7,738 bases of DNA. It comes from JAKLQJ01 sp964534135. GTDB lineage: Bacteria; Elusimicrobiota; Elusimicrobia; Elusimicrobiales; UBA9959. Made by a program: the position numbers and the translations under genes. Positions 1-5,834 of this stretch are shown one piece after another (position 1 is the first letter of the stretch; each line of letters begins with the position of its first letter). The notes beneath the pieces were generated by a model that saw only the letters and a list, made by a program, of their open reading frames with translations, made no database searches and had not been told where the DNA came from. Location: assembly GCA_964534135.1 (NCBI GenBank), contig CAZHQC010000110.1:1-7738 (forward strand), in the 5' to 3' direction.

Positions 1-110
1 ATTTTACAACAGACTTTTAACTTTTTTGTTGCACTAGCGTTTAGAACTCATGTATTGCGTTGAGAGTGAAAAACAACTAAAAAACAAACACTCACATAAT
101 AGGGGAAATA

Positions 111-160
111 ACTCTCCTGAATCGAAAATTTGTTTTCAAACAAATTTCTTATTCGGGAGT
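111..160. repeat. Long imperfect inverted repeat (hairpin) downstream of the PH-domain gene
   Basis: The inner arms AAATTTGTTT and AAACAAATTT are exact reverse complements separated by TC, so about 9 bp can pair with a 4-nt loop. The outer arms ACTCTCCTGAAT and ATTCGGGAGT also pair, with small bulges. The element begins about 110 bases beyond the stop of the minus-strand PH gene. No good T-run follows on either strand, so it is a poor intrinsic terminator. It may be a transcript-end structure or the remnant of a small mobile repeat. The rest of bases 1-271 shows no gene that I can support. Confidence 0.6.
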
Positions 161-271
161 GACTACAAAAATAACCTTGAGGAAATGTATTGATTACAGA
201 AATTGTGAGAATCAAATTGGGAAGAAGTCAAAATTAACTTATTCTTAAATTAAAATTTCGAAATATATGAT

Positions 272-730
272 TTATTTTGACTCTTGAACAAGAGCAATTT
301 GTTCCTGTGCTTTCTTTCTAAAATCAAGTGGAGCTGTTATTTTATGAAATGGGTTTTGTGTGCCTCCTGTTCCACTTATTATAATGGAACCATAACCCAT
401 AATTCTACCAAGTATGCTTTGATTTACTTGAATGCCCTCGACCTTATTGAGCAAAACTTCAAGAGAGTTTCTACGGATAAACCCGACTTTTACCATAACC
501 CGTTTGTTTGTTATTCCGAATTCTGAAGTTAAAAAATAAATAATCGAATTAACACCTGTAACTATTGCAATTAGAATAACTATCCCTCCAGCATAGACAG
601 TATCCTTAAAAAACAAAAGTGATATTGCTACAAGCAACCAGATTGCGGGCCATAGAAAAACAACCCAATGCACCTTTGCTTGATAAATAATTTCCTCTCC
701 CCTCATAAGATTATTTTCGATATAACTCAT
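272..730 (-). CDS. Bacterial PH-domain (bPH2/DUF304, YdbS/YdbT-like) membrane protein
   Basis: This 152-aa protein has two hydrophobic segments near the N-terminus (about residues 22-41 and 46-68). A soluble domain of roughly residues 70-140 follows. The order fits the bPH_2 family (PF03703): a short N-terminal stretch containing GEEIIYQAKVHW, a two-helix membrane hairpin, then a strand-rich domain beginning EFGITNKRVMVKVGFIRR and running through the typical VEGIQVNQSILGRIMGYGSI block. Such proteins sit in the cytoplasmic membrane. Their exact role is unknown, although relatives are linked to membrane stress and export. The ATG at 728-730 is chosen because AAAGGAG lies about 7 bases upstream. 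The gene stands alone on this strand, divergent from rlmD, with its own extended -10 promoter candidate. The stop is TAA. Confidence 0.88.
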   Translation of the reverse strand: MSYIENNLMRGEEIIYQAKVHWVVFLWPAIWLLVAISLLFFKDTVYAGGIVILIAIVTGVNSIIYFLTSEFGITNKRVMVKVGFIRRNSLEVLLNKVEGIQVNQSILGRIMGYGSIIISGTGGTQNPFHKITAPLDFRKKAQEQIALVQESK

Positions 731-777
731 TTCTTATCTCCTTTGTGATTAGTTTTTGCACCCCATTATTACCTTGG

Positions 778-786
778 ATTATATCA
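778..786 (-). promoter_or_regulatory. Extended -10 promoter candidate for the PH-domain gene
   Basis: On the minus strand the sequence reads TGATATAAT, a full TGn plus TATAAT extended -10 element, about 50 bases upstream of the ATG. No convincing -35 box is found at 16-18 bp spacing, which is acceptable for an extended -10 promoter. The predicted 5' UTR is about 40 nt and ends in the AAAGGAG ribosome binding site. Confidence 0.55.
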
Positions 787-1235
787 AATATCGTCTTTGA
801 ACCATCCAGCATTCACTTAATGATAAAACTATAAAAATACATGGATTTTATGAAGTTTTCCTTTACAAGGCGGGCGATTCGGCTTTATCTTAAATGGGCG
901 GGACCTTAAAACAAAAATAAGATAAAAAAAGACTGTGAGCTTACTAGGGAGCGATTTCTGAGGTTTAGTCTTGTATGCAAAGTTTATGAGGGAATTTCAC
1001 TGAAACGGCGAGGATGTTTGAAAGAGAAAACATTGTTTTCGACTGAGTTCCGCAGCCGCCGAATAAATTGAAGCAAACAACGGCGTTAAAAACCTCTGCA
1101 TGAGCGATTCTGTAAACTTACAGGATTTAGTCATTCCCCACAGATCTAGTACACTTAACATTCCTCTTAAGTTCAACTTGCTCCCCCAAAGGAACCTTCG
1201 AGATAAGCATTATTAAATGGATAAAGTAAATAAGA
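787..1235. other. Noncoding intergenic block with imperfect direct and inverted repeats
   Basis: This gap of more than 300 bases between divergent genes shows no supported gene. A 9-bp perfect inverted repeat, TTTATCTTA (884-892) and TAAGATAAA (918-926), brackets GGGCGGGA. An imperfect direct repeat occurs at 949-970 and 1102-1132, with shared parts GAGCGATT, CTG, AGG and TTTAGTC. The second copy carries a 9-nt insertion that creates the dyad CTGTAA-AC-TTACAG. Further pairs are AAGACT/AGTCTT (929-934, 967-972) and CGCCG/CGGCG near 1057-1085. Bases about 930-1135 look richer in G+C than the flanks. It may be a repeat-derived or structured RNA region; I recognise no family. Confidence 0.45.
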
Positions 1236-1270
1236 TATAATAAGATTCTGCGTTGGGATTATTTAAGGAG
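1236..1270 (+). promoter_or_regulatory. Promoter -10 box and ribosome binding site of the rlmD-like gene
   Basis: A perfect TATAAT lies at 1236-1241. The best -35 at 17 bp spacing is TTAAAT (1213-1218), a weak match. A strong AAGGAG at 1265-1270 precedes the ATG by 4 bases. The implied 5' UTR is short, about 27 nt, and has no room for a riboswitch. Confidence 0.55.
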
Positions 1271-1274
1271 AATT

Positions 1275-2564
1275 ATGCATAAAGAACTGGAACTTGAATT
1301 TACAAAAATAGTGGGTGAAGGAAAAGCTTTGGGAAGAACTAAAGGAAAGGTGGTTTTCTCTTATGGCATTCTCCCCGGTGAAACTGCGAGAGTGAAAGTA
1401 GTTCGCGAAAAACGAAATTTTATAGATGCCCAATTAATAGAGATAATTAATCCCTCTCCGGAAAGAATAAAAGAAAAAGAAGATCATTTCTTAAGTTGCT
1501 CTCCATGGCAAATTATGAATTACGATTTTCAGGCAAAGACCAAAAAAAATATTATTGAAGATCATTTATATCAAACAACCAAAGAAACCATCAAAGTTGA
1601 AAAATTTTATCGCGCTGAAAAACTTTTTGGTTATCGCACTAAAATAGAATACAGCTTTACCATAAATGACGAAAAAAAACTGCGTTTCGCTTTTCATAAG
1701 CGCGGTTCTTGGAAAGAAATGTATATTTTAGAAACAGGCTGCGCTCTCATGGGAAAGGAAACAAATGCAATAGCTTTAAAAATATTGGAATTTTTAAACT
1801 CTAAAAATATTGCTCTGGAGGAATTAAAAACACTGGTCTTTAGAGAGTCTAAGAATCTTAATGAAAGAATAGCGGTACTCTATGTGAAAAATAAAGATAT
1901 TAATCTTGGCGAATTTCAAATAGAAGGACTTAATGGCTTCATCATCGCCTACTCCAATCCTCTTAGTCCTATGAGTGTGGCAACTGAAATAGTTTATCAA
2001 AGCGGCGCCGATTTCATAACCGAACAGCTTTTAGATAAAAAATTTTCTTACAACTATGATTGTTTTTTTCAAAATAATATAGACCTTTTTGAAAAAGCGC
2101 TTGATGAAATAAGAAAAAGCACTTTTAAATGCTCTAAAATAATAGACCTTTATTCAGGCGTAGGCTCCATAGGCTTAAACTTAGCTGATATGGCTGAGAA
2201 AGTTTATGCCATAGAATCAGTGGAAACTGCCGTTAAATACGCCCAAATAAACGCCGAACAGAATAATATTTCAAATTTTAAAATTATATGTTCAATGTCG
2301 GAAAAAGCCGACACCGATATTTTTAAAGGAACGGATATTTTAGTACTGGATCCACCAAGAGCCGGTCTTCATAAAAAGGTGATAAAAGCCATATTTGAAA
2401 TACTGCCAAAAAGAATTATTTATTTGTCCTGCAATCCCATTACTCAAGGACGAGATGCTGCATTTTTTCTTGAAAAATACGATATTATAAAAACAGCGGG
2501 TTTTGATTTTTACCCGAATACGCCACATACGGAAACATTGATTGTATTTGAAAGAAAGGATTAA
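1275..2564 (+). CDS. rlmD: 23S rRNA (or tRNA) uracil-C5 methyltransferase, RlmD/RumA/TrmA family
   Basis: This 429-aa enzyme transfers a methyl group from SAM to C5 of a uridine in structured RNA. Residues 1-58 form a TRAM RNA-binding domain (GEGKALGRTKGKVVFSYGILPGE region). The catalytic domain has FFQNN (264-268), the SAM motif DLYSGVGSIGL (291-301), DPPRAG (359-364), the nucleophile C386 in SCNP, and the likely general base E420 in TPHTE. Length and motif order are normal for the family. The iron-sulfur ligand motif of RumA (C-x5-C-x2-C plus a distant C) is largely lost: only C75 in SCSPWQ and C156 in ETGCALM remain. The ATG follows AAGGAG. The gene is single, divergent from the PH-domain gene and convergent with the lipoprotein gene 38 bases away. 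Substrate choice (U1939, U747 or tRNA U54) cannot be decided from sequence. Confidence 0.92.
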   Translation: MHKELELEFTKIVGEGKALGRTKGKVVFSYGILPGETARVKVVREKRNFIDAQLIEIINPSPERIKEKEDHFLSCSPWQIMNYDFQAKTKKNIIEDHLYQTTKETIKVEKFYRAEKLFGYRTKIEYSFTINDEKKLRFAFHKRGSWKEMYILETGCALMGKETNAIALKILEFLNSKNIALEELKTLVFRESKNLNERIAVLYVKNKDINLGEFQIEGLNGFIIAYSNPLSPMSVATEIVYQSGADFITEQLLDKKFSYNYDCFFQNNIDLFEKALDEIRKSTFKCSKIIDLYSGVGSIGLNLADMAEKVYAIESVETAVKYAQINAEQNNISNFKIICSMSEKADTDIFKGTDILVLDPPRAGLHKKVIKAIFEILPKRIIYLSCNPITQGRDAAFFLEKYDIIKTAGFDFYPNTPHTETLIVFERKD

Positions 2565-2602
2565 AATAGAGAATAATTAAAATTACAATTAAGATCTGAA
2601 AA

Positions 2603-4108
2603 CTATATTTTACCCGGAAATTTACCGATAATTTGTCTGGAAAAAACCGAGGATTCATAAGCCAAAGGTTTATTTTTGAGTTTTTCAAACCAATTTTTCG
2701 CGACTTGCCCCAAAAATCCTTTTACCAAACTTTTAGGCATTTTAATCTTTAATACTTCCTCAGATAAAACCAAAATATTTTCTCTATCCGCCAAAGACCA
2801 AAAAATCAGCTCCCCCGCAACTTTTCTTTTATTATAAAGCCCGGCCATAATATCATTAAAATCGGTAACATTAACGCTAATAATAGCATCCACATTAAGC
2901 CACTTGCATAGCTTTCTCTTAGCCACTCTTGTTAATTGTCCGCCATCGCTAAATCCCTTCTCCCTCAAAAGCGTGTCAATTTTTTCAATATCTAAAATAT
3001 TATAACCTGACTCTTTCAAGCCTTCAAAAATCATCTTTCTAAGCATAACCGGGCCATCCATGCTTACAACTTCACTTGAAAAAGGCAGAACCGCTATCTT
3101 ATAATCAAACCATTTAAAAGTTTTTTTTCCAAGTTTTATTCTCCCGAAAAGGGCAAAATCAATATCTCTAAATATGCCGCCCCATCTTATGCCTTTGGCT
3201 TCCTTATCATGAGATGATTTTTTTTGCGCTAATCTGTAATATTCAAGAGCTGAAGAATATTCTTTTTTAAGCTCCTTTGAAACCCCCATATTTACAATAT
3301 CCCGCCAATCGGACTTCTCTTTTATTCTTTTAAACCAAATGTTTTCTGCTTTATTCCATTTTTTCTTTTGAGATAATTTATAAGCTTTTTTAGATTCTTT
3401 ATCTTTTTTCTTATAAAACACACGCCTATTTTTAAGAATGGGAACACCAAAGTATCTTGCGGAAAATTTATTTTGAACATGTTCAAACATTTTCTTCTGA
3501 GCGCCTTCAAACCAAGTTTCCTTGTTCGCATATTTTGAATTATGCTCTTCTTTGTACTTTATCGGCACCGTCCAATCGTCAAGAACAGTTAAAGCCGGAA
3601 ATGATATAAGTTTCACCTTTGTCTTTAAATCAGCTTCATACACCCACATCTTGCTTGTTCCTATTTTTGTTTCTTTGGTTTTTTTATCATAATATTCAAT
3701 TTCTCTTTCCACTTCATTTATTAAGACTGCCGGCTTTGACAGATTTATCTCAAGTATGCCTTGAGGTTTTATTTTTCCCGCTAAATCAAATTTCATACTC
3801 TTGGCGTCAACGAAACGAAAAGCTGCAATTCCTGCTCCCTTGGCCCGAAAATTTTGGGAAACAGCCTTAGCCAATAATATTCCATTCACATCAAAATGGG
3901 AACCTCCCATCAAAGATTTTAAAAGATTATTGGTAATTTTAATTTTTTTATTTGAAACAGTTTTAACAACAACATAAAGATAACCTAAAGCTGAACGCAT
4001 ATCTTGATTGGGTTGAGCGCTGGGATAAGAAACGCGCACATAACGATAATTACCACAACCGGCCATAAAAATTAACAAGAAGAGAAATATATTTTTTTTC
4101 AATTTCAA
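2603..4108 (-). CDS. Lipoprotein with TPR-like middle and GNA1162/DUF799-like C-terminal domain
   Basis: The 501-aa product begins with a type II signal peptide and lipobox FMAGC, so C18 would be lipidated and the protein anchored in the envelope. Residues about 40-230 are an unrecognised strand-rich domain. Residues about 238-300 hold charged helical segments with TPR-like spacing (KKWNKAENIWF, EYSSALEYYRLAQ). From about 335 the sequence DYKIAVLPFSSE, then LKESGYNILDIEKIDTLLREKGF, then WLNVDAIISVNVTDF matches the pattern I know for GNA1162/DUF799 (PF05643) lipoproteins, related to the LpoB/CsgG fold. The start is TTG at 4106-4108, overlapping the TGA stop of the upstream gene as TTGA. This implies translational coupling, and only a weak GGAT lies upstream. 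The stop is TAG. It is probably the last gene of the minus-strand operon. Function is unknown; an envelope assembly role is an inference. Confidence 0.8.
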   Translation of the reverse strand: MKLKKNIFLFLLIFMAGCGNYRYVRVSYPSAQPNQDMRSALGYLYVVVKTVSNKKIKITNNLLKSLMGGSHFDVNGILLAKAVSQNFRAKGAGIAAFRFVDAKSMKFDLAGKIKPQGILEINLSKPAVLINEVEREIEYYDKKTKETKIGTSKMWVYEADLKTKVKLISFPALTVLDDWTVPIKYKEEHNSKYANKETWFEGAQKKMFEHVQNKFSARYFGVPILKNRRVFYKKKDKESKKAYKLSQKKKWNKAENIWFKRIKEKSDWRDIVNMGVSKELKKEYSSALEYYRLAQKKSSHDKEAKGIRWGGIFRDIDFALFGRIKLGKKTFKWFDYKIAVLPFSSEVVSMDGPVMLRKMIFEGLKESGYNILDIEKIDTLLREKGFSDGGQLTRVAKRKLCKWLNVDAIISVNVTDFNDIMAGLYNKRKVAGELIFWSLADRENILVLSEEVLKIKMPKSLVKGFLGQVAKNWFEKLKNKPLAYESSVFSRQIIGKFPGKI

Positions 4109-5064
4109 TTATCCAACAAAAAAACTTCTCGAAAACCTTTAATTGTTTTACCGCTAAAACCGTCTACCCAGGCATTATAGCGAGTCTTTATGGGCTGATT
4201 CTCACCAAGACTGTCACTGGCGATCGCTCTGGCTATAAATGATTTTCTAACGGGAAAAAGAGTTATTAATTTTGCTTTATCGATTTTGGAATCATAAACC
4301 GAATATATGAGCAAAAAATCACCGCCGGCATTCAACTTGATAAAAGGAACAAAATCGGTTCTTAGTATAACCGTTCTATCATCGGATAATTCTACCGTTT
4401 CAAGCAATCGCAATCTTTTAATTTTTTTCTTCGCATACTCTTGCAGGGAATCAGGACAAGATAGAGATTGAAATAAACTCCGCGTAGATGAATCATTGCT
4501 CAAAGCGATATTGCCGGCAAAACATGTAATGTTTGAAAGCAAGGAGCCTTCGCTCGGCTTAGGTCCCAAGATACCTTTTTCAAGCCCTAATCCATTTTCA
4601 ATATAGCCTCTAACCCATCTGGATCTTTTAAAGCCGTATTTTGTTTCAAGCACGCTGAAAAGATAGCCATAGGTATGTTCCATTCCCGCGTGAACCACTT
4701 GTCCTTTGGGAGCCGGCAGACCCAGTTTAAAAGCCATAAAGGCTAAAATTTCCGAATGCACTATCTTCGCTTTCATTATGGCGTCAAAATTAAGGCTTTC
4801 TCCCCATAGCTCTAAAGCTTCAGAATTAAAATTATCACTGCCGAGCTGTTTCACTATGCCGGGAGTATATTTTGAGAAAATCGAATCCAAAGGTTCCGTA
4901 TTTCCCGCTTTTTCTATAAGCAATCTTGCCGCGCCCGCCCATGGACAATCCAAATCGGTTTCAATAGCCAAAGCTCCTTGCGCAGGTTTCTTGGGACATT
5001 CAAAAGCAAAAAGCCCCGCTTGAAAAAACATTACAATTAAAAATGATACGATTATTTTTTTCAT
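4105..5064 (-). CDS. Secreted protein of unknown function with four cysteines
   Basis: I do not recognise this 319-aa protein. It has a clean Sec signal peptide (KK, then a hydrophobic stretch to LFA at about residue 20; cleavage before FECPKK), so it should act outside the cytoplasmic membrane. After cleavage it has four cysteines (23, 40, 181, 203), an even number that could form disulfides. The N-terminal half is helical and includes a GQVVHAGMEHTYGYLF segment (121-136) with two histidines. The C-terminal part (about 225-319) alternates strands, as in VILRTDFVPFIKLNAGGDFLLIYSVYDS. AAGGAA lies about 7 bases before the ATG. Its TGA stop overlaps the TTG start of the following lipoprotein gene, so the two are very probably co-translated and work together. 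It follows the small selenoprotein-like gene by 43 bases. Confidence 0.8.
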   Translation of the reverse strand: MKKIIVSFLIVMFFQAGLFAFECPKKPAQGALAIETDLDCPWAGAARLLIEKAGNTEPLDSIFSKYTPGIVKQLGSDNFNSEALELWGESLNFDAIMKAKIVHSEILAFMAFKLGLPAPKGQVVHAGMEHTYGYLFSVLETKYGFKRSRWVRGYIENGLGLEKGILGPKPSEGSLLSNITCFAGNIALSNDSSTRSLFQSLSCPDSLQEYAKKKIKRLRLLETVELSDDRTVILRTDFVPFIKLNAGGDFLLIYSVYDSKIDKAKLITLFPVRKSFIARAIASDSLGENQPIKTRYNAWVDGFSGKTIKGFREVFLLDN

Positions 5065-5107
5065 ATTAGTTTCCTTAAATTATTAATTTAGATTGAAGTA
5101 ACAAAAA

Positions 5108-5440
5108 CTATAAGCATAAACCGTTAAAATCTCTAACTACTACGGTAAAATATCTTGTTCCGCAAGGATAACCCGGGTAAGGACCTCAATTATCCGCAGT
5201 ATCGGTTTTAGCGCTTTTTTCTACTGATTTATATTCGGTTTTCACTTCATCCACGTGATTTTCAACTTCCTGCGCACTTATACTTTCCGCAGGCAATTTT
5301 TCAACTTTGTCACTTTTAGAGCACCCCAGAATCACAGTCATAAAGAGAGCAATAATACCTAAAACGCTAAATTTTGAAAATTTATTTATCTCCTTTGAAC
5401 TTAGTCCCGTTTTTTGCGCTATAAATTTGAGCTTTTTCAT
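5108..5440 (-). CDS. Predicted small selenoprotein (in-frame TGA at residue 85), lipoprotein-like
   Basis: Read to the first TGA (5186-5188) the product is 84 aa. Read through TGA to TAG (5108-5110) it is 110 aa, against 109 in the adjacent paralog. The two align without gaps to about residue 104, and the TGA sits exactly where the paralog has TGC (Cys85). The tail would be U-GPYPGYPC-GTRYFTV, a U-x7-C pair. Codons after the TGA differ from the paralog mostly at synonymous sites, which points to translation. A SECIS-like hairpin follows the TGA. The N-terminus has a 24-residue basic stretch (MKKLKFIAQKTGLSSKEINK), a hydrophobic segment (26-38) and ILGC at C40, a possible lipobox. I infer an envelope-exposed redox or metal-binding lipoprotein. 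The alternative is a recent nonsense mutation. The SD is weak (GTGGAA), so coupling to the upstream paralog 15 bases away is likely. Confidence 0.7.
5144..5173 (-). promoter_or_regulatory. Candidate bacterial SECIS element downstream of the in-frame TGA
   Basis: In the mRNA, CUUG (5166-5163) pairs with CAAG (5157-5154) around the loop CGGAA (5162-5158). Below a bulged C, UAU pairs with AUA (5170-5168 with 5153-5151). Beyond a UUUU bulge, GGU pairs with ACC (5173-5171 with 5146-5144). The apical loop starts 23 nt after the UGA and has G as its second base. As I recall the bacterial SECIS consensus, this satisfies it: loop 16-37 nt from UGA, upper stem of at least 4 bp, a G in the first two loop bases. 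The matching stem is disrupted in the Cys paralog, where CAAG becomes CUAA. Confidence 0.6.
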
Positions 5441-5455
5441 TCAAGTTTTTTCCAC

Positions 5456-5785
5456 TCAAGCAAAATAACCAAAATCCTCAATCGCTACCGTAAAATATTT
5501 AGTTCCACAAGGATAACCGGGATAAGGTCCGCAATTGTCTGATATGTCAGGCTTTATCTTTTTTCCTGTTGATTTTTTTTCAGCTTCCACCTCTTTTACA
5601 AGGCTTTTTATTTCTTCCAAAGTCATATTCTCAGATATTGGTTTTTCAACATTATTAGTTTTAACACAACCCATAACCGTAGTTATGAGAATGGCAATAA
5701 TACCTAAAATACTGAATTTTGAAAATCTATTTATTTCCTTTGCGTCTAACCCCGTTTTTTTGGCTATAGATTCTAATTTTTTCAT
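5456..5785 (-). CDS. Small lipoprotein-like protein, Cys paralog of the predicted selenoprotein
   Basis: The 109-aa product matches no family I recognise. A basic N-terminal stretch of about 25 residues (KKTGLDAKEINRFSKFS) precedes a hydrophobic segment (26-38) ending in VMGC with Cys40, a plausible lipobox despite the long n-region. A charged, probably helical linker (41-84) follows, then the tail CGPYPGYPCGTKYFTVAIEDF with C85 and C93 in a C-x7-C arrangement. It shares 60 of about 109 residues with the next gene. Conservation is strongest in the first 40 residues and in the tail, weak in the linker. The export signal and tail are therefore the functional parts. GGGGA about 7 bases before the ATG is a good ribosome binding site. 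The stop is TGA, so TGA does terminate in this genome. The MKKL...KEIN N-terminus also recalls RiPP leader peptides, but no GG cleavage site is seen. Confidence 0.75.
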   Translation of the reverse strand: MKKLESIAKKTGLDAKEINRFSKFSILGIIAILITTVMGCVKTNNVEKPISENMTLEEIKSLVKEVEAEKKSTGKKIKPDISDNCGPYPGYPCGTKYFTVAIEDFGYFA

Positions 5786-5834
5786 TTCTTATCCCCATTT
5801 AATTGAATTAACAACCTATTTTATTTTACATAAT

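Noticed and set aside
1037..1096. tmRNA-like fragments (TTCGAC followed by GCAAACAAC)
   Set aside because: The order and distances are wrong, and neither the acceptor stem halves nor a T-arm plus CCA end can be found nearby. Chance similarity.
1100..1216. 38-codon plus-strand ORF starting MSDSVNLQ
   Set aside because: It has no ribosome binding site, lies across the repeat-rich intergenic block and has no recognisable protein features.
2565..2602. Terminator between the convergent rlmD and lipoprotein genes
   Set aside because: The 38 bases have only weak AT complementarity and no stable hairpin with a T-run.
4706..5023. Plus-strand ORF of 105 codons opposite the secreted protein gene
   Set aside because: It is a shadow frame. 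The minus strand has the signal peptide, a ribosome binding site and operon context.
5186..5188. Genome-wide TGA reassignment (Trp or Gly) as the explanation of the in-frame TGA
   Set aside because: The 319-aa and 109-aa genes end at TGA, no other gene has internal TGA, Trp is encoded by TGG (for example in LWEGR of the transposase), and the paralog has Cys rather than Trp or Gly at this position.
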